Below are positions 51,757 through 62,260 of a stretch of DNA of 64,000 nt, in pieces. Source of the stretch: Streptomyces beigongshangae (GTDB taxonomy: Bacteria; Actinomycetota; Actinomycetes; Streptomycetales; Streptomycetaceae); NCBI RefSeq assembly GCF_019710745.1, contig NZ_JAHKJW010000001.1, positions 62,001-126,000 on the forward strand. Direction: 5' to 3'. Made by a program: the position numbers and the translations under genes. The notes under the pieces were generated by a model. It was not told the DNA's origin, did not search any database, and saw nothing but the letters and a program-made list of their open reading frames with translations. Position 1 is the first letter of the stretch. Every line of letters begins with the position of its first letter.

Positions 51757-52797
51757 CTAGATCGTCGCGGTGTCGATCACGAACCGGTACCGCACGTCAC
51801 TCGCCAGCACCCGCTCGTACGCCTCGTTGATCTCGGACGCGCTGATCAGCTCGATCTCGGCGCCGAAGCCGTGCTCGGCGCAGAAGTCCAGCATCTCCTG
51901 GGTCTCCGGAATGCCGCCGATCGAGGAGCCGGCGAGGGTCTTGCGGCCGCCGATGACCGAGAACAGGTTGAGGGAGACGGGCTCCTCGGGCGCGCCCACG
52001 TTCACGAAGGCGCCGTCCGTCTTCAGCAGGGCCAGGAACGCGTCCAGGTCGAGCGGCGCGGACACCGTGGAGAGGATCAGGTCGAACGTGCCGCGCAGGT
52101 CCTCGAAGGTCTTCGGGTCGCTGGTCGCGTAGTAGTGGTCGGCGCCCAGCTTCAGGCCGTCGTCCTTCTTGCGGAGCGACTGGGACAGGACGGTCACCTC
52201 GGCGCCGAGCGCGTGCGCGATCTTGACGCCCAGGTGGCCGAGGCCGCCCATGCCGAGGACCGCGACCTTCTTGCCGGGACCGGCGTTCCAGTGCTTGAGC
52301 GGGGAGTACGTGGTGATGCCGGCGCACAGCAGCGGCGCGGCCTCGTCCAGGGCCAGGCCCTCGGGGATGCGGACGGTGTACGCCTCGTCGACCACGATGT
52401 GGGTCGAGTAGCCGCCGTAGGTGGGCTCGCCGTTCCTGTCGATCGCGTTGTACGTACCGGTCATGCCCTCGGCGCAGTACTGCTCCAGGCCCGCCTTGCA
52501 GTTCTCGCACTCGCGGCAGGAGTCGACCATGCAGCCGACGCCCACACGGTCGCCGACGGCGAACTTCGTGACGGCGGAGCCGACCTCGCTGACGACACCG
52601 GCGATCTCGTGGCCGGGGACCATCGGGAAGATGGCCTCGCCCCAGCCCTCGCGGGCCTGGTGGATGTCGGAGTGGCAGATGCCGGCGAACTTGATCTCTA
52701 TGAGGACGTCGTGCTCGCCGACCGGGCGACGCTCGACGGTCGTGCGCTCCAGCGGAGCCTTGGCGGCGGGAGCGGCGTATGCGGCGACAGTGGTCAT
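51757..52797 (-). CDS. Zinc-dependent alcohol dehydrogenase
   Basis: The 346-residue MDR-family enzyme should oxidise alcohols or reduce aldehydes with NAD(P). It has the catalytic zinc site in [10 protein letters not shown] and GHEIAG, the structural zinc cysteines in [15 protein letters not shown], and the Rossmann motif [19 protein letters not shown]. The pattern is that of cinnamyl-alcohol-dehydrogenase-like YahK/AdhC. It is divergent from an XRE-family regulator that may control it. Confidence 0.92.
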   Translation of the reverse strand: MTTVAAYAAPAAKAPLERTTVERRPVGEHDVLIEIKFAGICHSDIHQAREGWGEAIFPMVPGHEIAGVVSEVGSAVTKFAVGDRVGVGCMVDSCRECENCKAGLEQYCAEGMTGTYNAIDRNGEPTYGGYSTHIVVDEAYTVRIPEGLALDEAAPLLCAGITTYSPLKHWNAGPGKKVAVLGMGGLGHLGVKIAHALGAEVTVLSQSLRKKDDGLKLGADHYYATSDPKTFEDLRGTFDLILSTVSAPLDLDAFLALLKTDGAFVNVGAPEEPVSLNLFSVIGGRKTLAGSSIGGIPETQEMLDFCAEHGFGAEIELISASEINEAYERVLASDVRYRFVIDTATI

Positions 52798-52966
52798 GCG
52801 GGGGGTCTCCTAGGGAGTGGTCCTGCGGGTCCTGCGCCCGGCCGGTCCTCCGGCCGGGTACATCGTCCAGAGTGCCCCGACCGACGCGTGCCACCCAGGC
52901 CACGGTCCTTCGTACGTCCAGTGGTCCTACTACTGGCGGGGGCAGGTTCATGTGCGTACGACCGTG

Positions 52967-52972
52967 AATACT
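52967..52972 (+). promoter_or_regulatory. -10 box placing a leaderless start
   Basis: AATACT lies seven bases before the ATG of the XRE regulator, so transcription would begin at or next to the start codon. There is no ribosome-binding site, consistent with a leaderless mRNA. No good -35 is visible. Confidence 0.4.
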
Positions 52973-52978
52973 GGACAT

Positions 52979-53911
52979 ATGGACGAGCAGCCCTTTCACG
53001 GACACACGGGCCCGGCCGGCCGGGAGCCGGGACGGCCGCTGGACCGGCGCGCCGAGCTCAGCGAGTTCCTGCGCACCCGACGGGCACGGCTGAAGCCGGA
53101 GGACGTGGGGCTGCCGGACTTCGGGCGGCACCGCAGGGTGCCGGGGCTGCGCCGCGAGGAGCTGGCGCAGCTGGCCGGGGTGTCCGTGGCGTACTACACG
53201 CGTCTTGAGCAGGGCAACGGACGGAACGTGTCGGCGGAGGTGCTCGACTCGATCGCGCGCGCCCTGCGGCTGAGCGGGGCCGAGCACGCGCATCTGACGC
53301 ATCTCGCGAAGCCCAGGCAGCACAGGAGGAAACCGTCGGCCCGGCCGCAGCAGGTGCGGGTGGCGCTGCGGCAGCTGATCGACAGCTTCGACGGTGTGCC
53401 GGCGTACGTCGTCGGGCGGCGTTCGGACGTCCTCGCCTGGAACCGGATGGCCGCGGCCGTCTTCGGGGACTGGTCCCGGATGCCCGCACAGGAGCGGAAC
53501 TGGGCGCGGATGGTGTTCCTCAGGCCCGAGTACCGCGAGCTGTTCGTGGAGTGGGAGCAGAAGGCGTCCGACATCGTGAGCTATCTGCGGATGGACGCGG
53601 GCTGCCACCCGGACGATCCGCGGCTGTCCTCGCTGGTCGGGGAGTTGTCCGTGAAGAGCGAGGAGTTCCGGCGGCTCTGGGCCACGCACGACGTCAAGGA
53701 GAAGAGCCACGGGATGAAGCGGGTGCACCATCCGCTGGTGGGCGAGCTGGCGCTGTCCTTCGAGAACTTCCGGCTCGTCGACGACGAGGAGCTGTCGCTG
53801 GTCACGTACCACGCGGAGCCGGGCTCGGCCTCGGCGGAGGGGCTGCGGCTGCTCGCGAGCTGGGGGGCGGACGCGACCCGGGCGGGCTCGGCGACGACGC
53901 CGCACACATAG
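52979..53911 (+). CDS. XRE-family regulator with MmyB-like ligand-binding domain
   Basis: The 310-residue protein has an XRE helix-turn-helix (about 20-95, RRVPGLRREELAQLAGVSV then YYTRLEQGNGRNVS). It continues with an MmyB-like/PAS-related domain (about 115-290) containing VLAWNRMAAAVFGDW, NWARMVFL, and the conserved HHPLVGELALSFENF. Members are usually repressors of a divergent oxidoreductase. Its neighbour is the alcohol dehydrogenase 181 bp away. Confidence 0.9.
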   Translation: MDEQPFHGHTGPAGREPGRPLDRRAELSEFLRTRRARLKPEDVGLPDFGRHRRVPGLRREELAQLAGVSVAYYTRLEQGNGRNVSAEVLDSIARALRLSGAEHAHLTHLAKPRQHRRKPSARPQQVRVALRQLIDSFDGVPAYVVGRRSDVLAWNRMAAAVFGDWSRMPAQERNWARMVFLRPEYRELFVEWEQKASDIVSYLRMDAGCHPDDPRLSSLVGELSVKSEEFRRLWATHDVKEKSHGMKRVHHPLVGELALSFENFRLVDDEELSLVTYHAEPGSASAEGLRLLASWGADATRAGSATTPHT

Positions 53912-53920
53912 TCCTGCGCT

Positions 53921-53960
53921 CCCAGGTGGTCCCCGCGCCCCGGCCCGGGGACCACCTGGG
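53921..53960. terminator. Bidirectional terminator
   Basis: CCCAGGTGGTCCCC (53921-53934) pairs perfectly with 53947-53960. It lies between convergent genes and is followed by a GGGGCGCGGGGAACCGCGCGA copy of the dispersed element. Confidence 0.8.
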
Positions 53961-54023
53961 GGCGCGGGGAACCGCGCGACCGGCCCCCACCGGGCCGCGG
54001 ACGAGGAACGGGCGGTCAGGCGG

Positions 54024-54794
54024 TCAGCCCCGCTGAGGCTGCTCCGCACCCCACGTCCACCGCGGAACCGGCTGCTCCGCCGGAGGCACCGCGTCCGGCG
54101 CCGAGAACTGCACCGCCACCCGCGTCCCCCACTCCGCGTACGCGACGAACGCCGAGCGGAACTCGGCGTCCGTCGGCAGGTCCGCCGCGTCCGCCGCGTC
54201 CTGCAGGAGGTTGACCCAGCGGCGCCGCTGGGTCTCCGTGATGCCCCTGCCGAGGTGCCTGGCGACCAGGTGCCCGTGGCCCCCCTGCGTCTCGGAGGAG
54301 GCCGGCGGCCCGCCGAGGACCTCGCCGAACCAGGACGTGAGCCGGGACGCGTGCTCGGTGGAGAGCCCCTCGAAGACCGGGGCGAGGACCTCGTCCTCAC
54401 GGACCATGCCGTGGAAGACCTCGGTCAGCCGGGCGAAGGCATCGGCGCCCCCGGCCCGGGCGTACAGCGTGGGCACGGCCGATCCCGTGCCCCGTACGGC
54501 CGTCGGCCGGTAGTGGCGCATCTCCTCGATCGATCCGGAGAAGGGGCCGATCTCGGCGATGAAGTCGGTGAACAGCTCGGACTCGCGGAAACCCTCGACA
54601 TGGTCCTCGGTGGACGTCCAGGTGACGCGGAGCACGAAGTGCTCGAAGTCGTCCTCGGCACGGGCCAGCTCGAAGTCGACGCACTGCGGGGCCGCCGCGA
54701 GTTGCGCGGCGGCCCGGTTGTAGGCGGCGAGGAACTGTGCCGACTGCTGCTCGGGAATGAGGTACCGGATGTACTCAACGGTGTGCGCGGTCAT
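54024..54794 (-). CDS. Antibiotic-biosynthesis-monooxygenase domain fused to truncated haemoglobin
   Basis: The 256-residue protein has an ABM ferredoxin-like domain (1-95; YIRYLIPEQQSAQFLAAYNRA, then DFELARAEDDFEHFVLRVTW). It continues with a group II truncated haemoglobin (about 105-230; YARAGGADAFARLTEVF, then GHGHLVARHLGRGITETQRRRW). ABM-trHb fusions are known in actinobacteria. They are thought to handle nitric oxide, peroxide or oxidation of aromatic compounds, but no substrate is established. It is complete and lies downstream of the protease terminator. Confidence 0.85.
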   Translation of the reverse strand: MTAHTVEYIRYLIPEQQSAQFLAAYNRAAAQLAAAPQCVDFELARAEDDFEHFVLRVTWTSTEDHVEGFRESELFTDFIAEIGPFSGSIEEMRHYRPTAVRGTGSAVPTLYARAGGADAFARLTEVFHGMVREDEVLAPVFEGLSTEHASRLTSWFGEVLGGPPASSETQGGHGHLVARHLGRGITETQRRRWVNLLQDAADAADLPTDAEFRSAFVAYAEWGTRVAVQFSAPDAVPPAEQPVPRWTWGAEQPQRG

Positions 54795-54808
54795 ACCCCA
54801 CGCCTACC

Positions 54809-54849
54809 CGGACGGCCCGCCGGCAGCTCTGCTTCCGGCGGGCCGTCCG
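54809..54849. terminator. Terminator after the subtilisin gene
   Basis: CGGACGGCCCGCCGG (54809-54823) is the reverse complement of 54835-54849, with an 11-base loop. It ends the leftward protease transcript. Confidence 0.75.
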
Positions 54850-54870
54850 CGCGCGTGTGCGTTCAGCGAG

Positions 54871-54914
54871 ACGGGGTCACTTCCCGTAGCACACGGGGTT
54901 ACTTCCCGTAGTAC
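54871..54914. repeat. 22-bp tandem duplication at the protease 3' end
   Basis: Bases 54871-54892 and 54893-54914 are direct repeats with two differences. The right copy encodes the last protease codons and stop; the left copy repeats them beyond the stop. Confidence 0.75.
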
Positions 54915-57900
54915 GCGTTGTAGATCGAGATCGTCGACTTGTTGTCCTTCTTGTCGGCGATCTTGGCGTGGAAGGAGATCCCCTTGCCCTTGGCCGGGTT
55001 CGTGACCGCGACCTTGCCGTTCTTCACGGTGAGCTTCTTCCAGGTCTGGCCGTAGTCGTACGACACGTACACCGCGAGCGACTTGAGGTTCTTGCCCGCG
55101 GCCGAGCCCTGGACGGTCACCGGGACGGAGACCTTCTCGCCCGCCGGTGCCCTGCTGTCCAGGCCGACGGCCGCGTCGAAGCGGACCGAGGACGCGGGCA
55201 GCCTGGCCAGGTCGGCCCTCTTGGAGCGGAAGGTCCAGCTGGCGTCGACGCGGGTGGAGGCCGCGGCGATCTTGACGCTGCGCTTGACCGAGGTGGTCAG
55301 CTTGTACGAGGCGTCACCGGCCGGGACCCTGAAGAAGCCGTCCCCGGTCAGCGGGTCGCTGTTGGAGCCGACCTCGACGCCGTTGCGCAGGAGCTTCGTG
55401 GTGGCCGACGAGTGGAGCGAGGAGCCGGCGTGGGTCTTGCCGTCGGCGAACAGCGGCAGGGAGCCGTAGATGTCGTCGCCCTCGCGGTAGATGCCGAAGT
55501 CCGAGCCGATACGCGGGCCGAAGACCGCCGTGTTGAAGGTCTTCTCGTACTTCTTGCCCGCTGCGAACGTCTGCGGGTTGCCCAGCGTGTAGTAGGCCTC
55601 CAGGGTCGGGAACCCGTCCTCGTCGGCGGGGCCGTACTGCTCGAACTCCAGCCCCCACTTGATCTTGTCGCTCGTGGACAGGTACAGCGTCCTGGCGCCG
55701 GGCAGCTTCTGCTCGAAGGCGGTACCGAAGGTGAAGGACCCGGGCAGTTCGCCGGCCGGGACGAGCGCACCGGTCTTGCCGGGGGCCGAGGCGCCGAGGT
55801 TGTTCTTCACCGTGGCGAGCTCACCCGCCTTGAAGTGCCGGACCTTGTCCCCCTGGAACCGCTTGACCTCCGCCGTGGTGGCCACGTCGTACTCGGCGTC
55901 CGCCCCCTTGGTCCACTGGCCGCCCCAGGTCTGGACGAGACCGGTGACGTCCGCGCCGAGGTGCGCGATGCGCAGGTCGGCGAACGAGGTGAAGCCGGCC
56001 GTGACGCCCATCTCGGCGGGGTCGTAGAAGTAGGAGACCATCGCGGACAGCGGCTTCGCCCCGGCGTCCGGCACCGTGATGTCGGCCGCCTGGGCCGTAC
56101 GGGCGTCCAGGGTCACCGAGACGTCCTTCGTGACGTTCAGCCTGGGCTGGAGCAGCCAGTCGAGGCCGCCCTCGAAGGTCTGGAAGTCCTTCACGATCCA
56201 GGAGTCCAGCAGGTACGTGCCCTTGGGCACGCGCACGGTCGCCGTGCCGTCGCTCTCCGGCGCGGAGAAGCTCCGGTCCTTGCCGGGCCCCGCGTACCCG
56301 AACAGGTCCGTGAGGTGGCCCGGCGCGGGCCGGCCGTCGCGGCCGATGTGCTTGAGCGTGACGTCGTACGACTCCACCTCGCGCTGCACCGCCGCCGCCG
56401 TGCGGACGCTCTGGCCGCCGCCGGTCGCCGTCACGTACGCGGAGTAGGCGCCGTCGAGCGTGCCGCCCAGCCTGGTGTCGGCCGTGAGGTCGGCGGAGGC
56501 CGTGCCGCCCGCCGGGACGGTCAGCTTCCTGGCGCCGAGCGTGAAGAAGCCGGCCGGCGCGGCCTGCCCCTTCGGATCGGCGGTCGTCACCGAGAGGTTC
56601 AGCGTGACGTCGGCCGTCCCGAGGTTCCGGTACGTGACCTTCTCGGTGACCGGGGTGTCGTCGGTGTGCGGCCACTGCTGGATGCCAAAGCTCACCGACG
56701 ACGGGACGGCGACCACGGTCTGCTTGATCGCCTTGTCCACCTGGACGCGGCCCGAGCCCTGCTGGAACGGCGTGTGCTTGCCGCCCTTCGCGGAGCCGGT
56801 GAGGGCGCCCTTGAGCTCGGTGTACGTCCAGTCGGGGTGCTGCTGCTTGAGGATCGCGGCGGCGCCCGCTACGTGCGGGGTCGCCATCGACGTGCCCGAG
56901 ATGGAGACGTAGCCGGCCGGCTTCTCGCCGACCTCCTGGGCTATGACGCTGCCCGGGGCCGAGGCGGCCGTGATGTCCACGCCGGGCGCGGTCACGTCGG
57001 GCTTGATCTGCCCGTCGAGGCCGGGGCCGGTGCTGGAGAAGGGGGCCAGGGTGTCCTTGCCGTCGACGGCGCCGACGGTGAGCGCGGCCTCGGCGCTGCC
57101 CGGGGAGCCGATCGTCTGCTCGCCGGCCTCGCCGCTGTTGCCCGCGGCGATCGCGAAGAGGATGCCCTTCTCCTCGGACAGCTTGTTGACCTGCGCCTCC
57201 AGCGGGTCGATGGCGGGGGTGTCCCCGCCGCCGAGGCTGAGGTTCACGACGTCGGCGCCCTGCTCGGCCGCCCAGTCCATGCCGGCGAGGATGCCCGAGT
57301 CGTCGCCGAAGCCGTCGTCGTCGAGCACCTTGCCGTTGAGCAGCTTCGCACCGGGCGCGACGCCCTTGTACCTGCCCGCGGCCTTGGCGCCCGTACCGGC
57401 GGCGATGGACGCGACGTGCGTGCCGTGGCCGTACCTGTCGGTGGCGTCGGGCGCGGTGGAGAAGTTCTTCTCGGCGACGACCTGGCCCTTGAGGTCGGCG
57501 TGGGTCGCGTCGACACCGGTGTCGAGGACGGCGATCCTGACGCCCTTGCCGTCGTACCCGGCGGCCCACGCCTTGTCGGCGCCGATCTGCGGGACGGACG
57601 TGTCGAGGCTGGCCCTGCGGATCCCGTCGAGCCACACGTGGGCGATGCCGGAGGCGGTCCTCGCGCCGCCCGCCCGGGAGTCCGTGACGGCGGCCCACAG
57701 GTCGGACGCGTCGGCCCTGGGCGTCAGGACCGCGTCCGCGTTCAGTGTCCGCAGGGTCCTGCGGACCTCGGTGTCACCGGCGTCGCGGACGTCCGCCCTG
57801 GCCCGCGCGGCGGTGCCGCTGTAGCCGACGATCAGCTTGAGGCCCCGCTTCTGCGCCTTGCGGTTGCCGGGTTTGTCGAGTTCGGTGACGTCGAAGAGCC

Positions 57901-58228
57901 GCTGGTCGAGCTTGCCGGTGGCGATGAGCCGCGCGGCGTCGGCCGGCACGACGAGGGTGTGTCCGCCGGCCTTGCGGATCTGGACGGGTATCCCCTCACG
58001 GCCCTCGGCCCGCTCCAGGCCGGTGACGCGGCCCTCGGCGTCGACGACGACACGGTCGCCGGTGATGAGGGGGATGCGGTGCTTGGGCGCGGTCCGCGCG
58101 ACCGGGGCCGATGCGGTGTCCGCGTGCTCCGCCTGCGCCGACGCCGGGCCGGTCATGCCCGCCGTCAGGGCCACGGCTGCCGCCGTGGCGATCGTGGCCG
58201 CGCACGCTCTTTTCACTTGTCTGCGCAA
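54899..58228 (-). CDS. Secreted subtilisin-like serine protease (peptidase S8)
   Basis: The 1109-residue exoprotease has a signal peptide (about 1-32), an inhibitor-like propeptide (to about 210) and an S8 catalytic domain. Its triad is Asp236 (VLDTGVDATH), His268 (GHGTHVA) and the Ser of SGTSMATPHVAGA (about 460). About 600 further residues of beta-rich C-terminal domains follow. The TTG at 58228 is taken as the start because AGGGGG lies just ahead and the signal peptide MRRQVKRA... then begins properly; a GTG four codons later is possible. The last seven codons are duplicated in the downstream DNA. Confidence 0.88.
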   Translation of the reverse strand: MRRQVKRACAATIATAAAVALTAGMTGPASAQAEHADTASAPVARTAPKHRIPLITGDRVVVDAEGRVTGLERAEGREGIPVQIRKAGGHTLVVPADAARLIATGKLDQRLFDVTELDKPGNRKAQKRGLKLIVGYSGTAARARADVRDAGDTEVRRTLRTLNADAVLTPRADASDLWAAVTDSRAGGARTASGIAHVWLDGIRRASLDTSVPQIGADKAWAAGYDGKGVRIAVLDTGVDATHADLKGQVVAEKNFSTAPDATDRYGHGTHVASIAAGTGAKAAGRYKGVAPGAKLLNGKVLDDDGFGDDSGILAGMDWAAEQGADVVNLSLGGGDTPAIDPLEAQVNKLSEEKGILFAIAAGNSGEAGEQTIGSPGSAEAALTVGAVDGKDTLAPFSSTGPGLDGQIKPDVTAPGVDITAASAPGSVIAQEVGEKPAGYVSISGTSMATPHVAGAAAILKQQHPDWTYTELKGALTGSAKGGKHTPFQQGSGRVQVDKAIKQTVVAVPSSVSFGIQQWPHTDDTPVTEKVTYRNLGTADVTLNLSVTTADPKGQAAPAGFFTLGARKLTVPAGGTASADLTADTRLGGTLDGAYSAYVTATGGGQSVRTAAAVQREVESYDVTLKHIGRDGRPAPGHLTDLFGYAGPGKDRSFSAPESDGTATVRVPKGTYLLDSWIVKDFQTFEGGLDWLLQPRLNVTKDVSVTLDARTAQAADITVPDAGAKPLSAMVSYFYDPAEMGVTAGFTSFADLRIAHLGADVTGLVQTWGGQWTKGADAEYDVATTAEVKRFQGDKVRHFKAGELATVKNNLGASAPGKTGALVPAGELPGSFTFGTAFEQKLPGARTLYLSTSDKIKWGLEFEQYGPADEDGFPTLEAYYTLGNPQTFAAGKKYEKTFNTAVFGPRIGSDFGIYREGDDIYGSLPLFADGKTHAGSSLHSSATTKLLRNGVEVGSNSDPLTGDGFFRVPAGDASYKLTTSVKRSVKIAAASTRVDASWTFRSKRADLARLPASSVRFDAAVGLDSRAPAGEKVSVPVTVQGSAAGKNLKSLAVYVSYDYGQTWKKLTVKNGKVAVTNPAKGKGISFHAKIADKKDNKSTISIYNAYYGK

Positions 58229-58366
58229 GTCTCCCCCTGGAGAGCAGGTCCGGGATGAATCCCCGTTCATCCGGCCAGGGGGCATTCCTTGCGCATGCTC
58301 GCGCGCATCCCCCCGGAATACTCAGTATGCCGGGGGGTGATCAGTCGCTCAACAGCGTTGGGAGGG

Positions 58367-59050
<684 letters not shown>

Positions 59051-59164
59051 GGTGTGACTCCTGGGGGTCGCTCCGCGGGGATGCGGTGGGAGGGTGCGGG
59101 CCGGCTGTGGCCGAGCGCGCGGTTCCCCGCGCCCCTGTCGGGGCGGGGGTGCGGGCCGGGCGGT

Positions 59165-60649
59165 CTACTCGACGCGGCGCAGGGCGTCCGCCGGGCGGAG
59201 GCGGGAGGCCCGCCAGCCGCCGAACGCTCCCGCGACGAGGCCGCCCGCCACCGCCAGGGCGACGGCCACCGCGATCGTGCCGAGGGCCACCGGCGCGGTC
59301 AGCGTCACGTCGAGGGCCCTGGCCGCCGCCTGGCGGGCCGGGCCGCCCGTACCGCCGCCGGGGCCCCCGCCGCCTCCCGGGCCGCCCGTGCCCCCGCCGG
59401 TGGAGCCGAGTTCGGCCTGGAGCGTCGGGCTGACCGCGGTGACGGCGTACGCGCCGCCGAGGCCCAGCGCGATACCGAGGACGCCGCCGACGAGGCCGTT
59501 GACGACGGCCTCCCCCACGACCTGCCGGGTCACCCGGCCGGACGTCCAGCCGAGTGCCTTCAGCGTGCCGAACTCCCGTACCCGGCGGGAGACGGCCGAC
59601 GAGGTGAGCAGGCCCGCGACCAGGAACGCGGCCACGAGCACCGCGACCGACAGCCATCTGCCCACGTTCGAGGCGAGGTCGGAGGCGGTGGAGAGGGAGC
59701 CGGAGACCGTGTCCGCGAGGTCGGCGGAGGTCGTCACCGTCGTACCGTCGATGTTCTCCTGGATGGCCGACTCGACGGTGTCGAGCTGCTGCGAGTCGGA
59801 CGCCTTGACGTAGATCGTGGTGACCTCGTCCTCCGCGTCGCCGAGCGTCTGCGCCTGCTTGAGCGGGAGGTAGAGGTCGGCCGCCGCGTCCCCGCTGTCG
59901 GGGGTCGCGATGCCGATCACCTCGTACTCGACGCTCTTCACGGTGACCGTGTCACCGACGGCGAGCTTCTTCTCCTCGGCGTAGGACGCGTCGGCGACGA
60001 CGACCTCCGCGTCGGTCTCGGAGGTCCTGAAGGTACGGCCGCTGGTGATCTTCGAGGAGGTCAGCGGGCCCAGGTCCGGCTCGGTGACGTCCGTGCCGTA
60101 GACCGAGTAGTTGTTGACGTCGAAGTCGGCGCCGCCGCCCTCGACGCGGCCCTGCGGGGACTGCTGGGCACCGGGGCCGCCGCCCTGCTGGTCGCCGCCC
60201 TGCCGCTGGTCCTGCTGCTGGTCCTGCTGGAACTGGCCCTGCCGGAACTGTCCGCTGACCTTGACGACCTGGAGGCTGAGCCCGCCGACGGCGTCGGAGA
60301 CGCCCTTCTGCGTGCCGACCTTCGAGACCGTGTCGGCGGCCAGGGTCTGGAAGCCCTGCACCATGACGCGGTCGCTGCTCTGCTCCTCCCTGGAATCGCC
60401 GTCCCGGGCGTCGAACCGGAAGCGCGGGCGCTCGCCCGTGCCCGACTGCGCCTGGGCCGCCTTGGTGACCGTCATGTCCGTGCCCAGCCCGTACAGCGAC
60501 TGGAGGACCTTGCCCTGCGCCTTCTCCATGCCGGACGACACGGAGCCGACCACGATGACCAGGGCGATGCCCAGGGCGAGTCCGGAGGCGACGACGAGCG
60601 CCGCCTTTCTGCGGCGGCGCAGTTCGCGCCTGAGGTAGGTGAAGAACAT
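59165..60649 (-). CDS. ABC permease of the MacB/FtsX type
   Basis: The 494-residue protein has an N-terminal membrane helix (18-38) and a large extracytoplasmic MacB-PCD-like domain (40-320) with a Gln/Gly-rich segment around 136-165. Three C-terminal helices follow, with the FtsX motif VREFGTLKALGWTSGRVTRQV. A Gly-rich loop lies between the last two helices (about 425-450). It is the first gene of the two-gene ABC operon. Streptomycete cell-envelope stress operons often have this makeup. Confidence 0.9.
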   Translation of the reverse strand: MFFTYLRRELRRRRKAALVVASGLALGIALVIVVGSVSSGMEKAQGKVLQSLYGLGTDMTVTKAAQAQSGTGERPRFRFDARDGDSREEQSSDRVMVQGFQTLAADTVSKVGTQKGVSDAVGGLSLQVVKVSGQFRQGQFQQDQQQDQRQGGDQQGGGPGAQQSPQGRVEGGGADFDVNNYSVYGTDVTEPDLGPLTSSKITSGRTFRTSETDAEVVVADASYAEEKKLAVGDTVTVKSVEYEVIGIATPDSGDAAADLYLPLKQAQTLGDAEDEVTTIYVKASDSQQLDTVESAIQENIDGTTVTTSADLADTVSGSLSTASDLASNVGRWLSVAVLVAAFLVAGLLTSSAVSRRVREFGTLKALGWTSGRVTRQVVGEAVVNGLVGGVLGIALGLGGAYAVTAVSPTLQAELGSTGGGTGGPGGGGGPGGGTGGPARQAAARALDVTLTAPVALGTIAVAVALAVAGGLVAGAFGGWRASRLRPADALRRVE

Positions 60650-60727
60650 GGCCGCAAGCTAGGGACGGCATGTGATGGGGGGATAAGCCCCGCATAGGAG
60701 AAGGATGAGAAGCACCCCGCGGAAACG

Positions 60728-60764
60728 CCGAGGGCGGCTGCTCGTGACGAGCAGCCGCCCTCGG
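60728..60764. terminator. Strong hairpin downstream of the L,D-transpeptidase gene
   Basis: Bases 60728-60744 pair perfectly with 60748-60764 over 17 bp around a TGA loop. It terminates the leftward transcript 19 bp after the stop codon and insulates the ABC operon. Confidence 0.85.
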
Positions 60765-60782
60765 GACGCGGGGTGTCCGGGG

Positions 60783-62051
60783 TCAGACGGCCGAACCGGC
60801 CTTCCACGCCGCCCAGTCCATGTTCCAGCCGTTGAGGCCGTTGTCCGGGGCGATCGTCTTGTCACCGGTGTTCCGCACGTCCACGACGTCACCGATGATC
60901 GAGTTGTTGTAGAACCAGGCGCCCTCGGTGTCCGGGTCGTTGGCGCCCTTGGTGTCGTTCAGGCCCACACAGCCGTGACTGGTGTTGACGCTGCCGAAGA
61001 TGGAGTCGGCGCCCCAGTAGTTGCCGTGGATGAACGTGCCGGAGGTCGACAGCCGGATGGCGTGCGGTACGTCCTTGATGTCGTACTCGCCCTTGCCGTC
61101 GTCGTCGGTGAAGCCCACCGTCGCGCCGTTCATCCGGGTTTCCTTGAACTTCTCCGACATCACCATCTTGCCCTCGTACGTCTTGTTCTCGGGCGAGCCG
61201 GCGGAGATCGGGATGGTCTTGATGGTCTTGCCGTCCTGCGTGACCTTCATCGTCTTGGTCTTGGCGTCGACGATGGAGACCTGGTTGCGGCCGATCTTGA
61301 AGGTGACCGTCTTCTGCTGCACGCCATACACGCCGTCGGCGCCCTCGACACCGTCGAGCTTCAGCTTCAGGGTGACGGTGGAGTTGCCCTTCCAGTACTC
61401 CTCGGGGCGGAAGTCCAGGCGGTTCGCGCTGAACCAGTGCCCGACGACTTCCTGGCCGCTCGTGGAGGAGACGGTGATGCCCTTCTGGACGTCCGCCTTG
61501 TTCGTGATCGCCTTGTTGAAGGTGATCGAGACCGGCATGCCGACGCCGACGGTGGAACCGTCCTCCGGCGTGAAGTTGCCGATGAAGCTGTCGTCCGGGG
61601 AGACCGTCGTGAACGACGCGTTCTCGTGGGCGGCGCGGCCCTCCGAGTCCTTCGCCGTCGCGGCGACCTTGTAGACGGTGCCGCGCTCCAGCTGGCCGCT
61701 GGGCTCCCAGCTCTTCTTGTCGGCGGATATCTCGCCCGCGACGGCGGCACCGGCCGCCGTCTTCATGGTCACCTGGGTGAGTGTGCCCTTGGCCACGGTG
61801 ACCTTGGCGTCGTTGTTGATGGAGGCGTTGCTCGAGCCGTCCTTGGGCGTGATCTTGATCTGGGCCTCGGAGTTCTCCTTGGCCGCCGCCTCGTCGGCCT
61901 TCGCCTGCGAGCCGCCACCACCGCTCTCCGCCTTGGGGTTGTCGTCGCTCCCTCCGCTGCACGCGGAGAGCACCAGCACCCCGCCGAGCAGTGCGGACGC
62001 GACCGAGAGGCCCCTGCGCCGCTTACCGTCCGTCATCACACGCTTCTCCAT
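60783..62051 (-). CDS. L,D-transpeptidase lipoprotein (YkuD, Ig-like domains)
   Basis: The enzyme forms 3-3 cross-links in peptidoglycan on the outer face of the membrane. The 422-residue protein has a lipoprotein signal with lipobox LSAC (about 28-31), a Gly/Ala/Glu linker, two Ig-like domains as in mycobacterial LdtMt2 (about 65-250), and a YkuD domain. The catalytic motif is HGNYWG (His342) and SHGC (His359, Cys361). Starts at ATG 62051 or ATG 62036 are both possible; the latter has GGAG nine bases upstream. Confidence 0.92.
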   Translation of the reverse strand: MEKRVMTDGKRRRGLSVASALLGGVLVLSACSGGSDDNPKAESGGGGSQAKADEAAAKENSEAQIKITPKDGSSNASINNDAKVTVAKGTLTQVTMKTAAGAAVAGEISADKKSWEPSGQLERGTVYKVAATAKDSEGRAAHENASFTTVSPDDSFIGNFTPEDGSTVGVGMPVSITFNKAITNKADVQKGITVSSTSGQEVVGHWFSANRLDFRPEEYWKGNSTVTLKLKLDGVEGADGVYGVQQKTVTFKIGRNQVSIVDAKTKTMKVTQDGKTIKTIPISAGSPENKTYEGKMVMSEKFKETRMNGATVGFTDDDGKGEYDIKDVPHAIRLSTSGTFIHGNYWGADSIFGSVNTSHGCVGLNDTKGANDPDTEGAWFYNNSIIGDVVDVRNTGDKTIAPDNGLNGWNMDWAAWKAGSAV

Positions 62052-62260
62052 CGTTGCCGAATCCCCAAAAGCCCGGGAGTCCCCGTAACACCTTCAAACG
62101 CTACGACCGCTTCGTCCCGTTCCACATCCGTCACAGGTGTGGGGCACGCCACGTCAGTCCACGGGATACGCCTGGTGCGGGTGTCGGTCACTGCGTCCCG
62201 TGAGACGACAGAACCCCGGGTGGCGGTTGCCGCCCGGGGCCACGATTTATCCGAGCGGTG

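Noticed and set aside
54968..58258. 1096-codon plus-strand open frame opposite the subtilisin gene
   Set aside because: Antisense shadow; the minus strand has the full S8 catalytic triad and a signal peptide.
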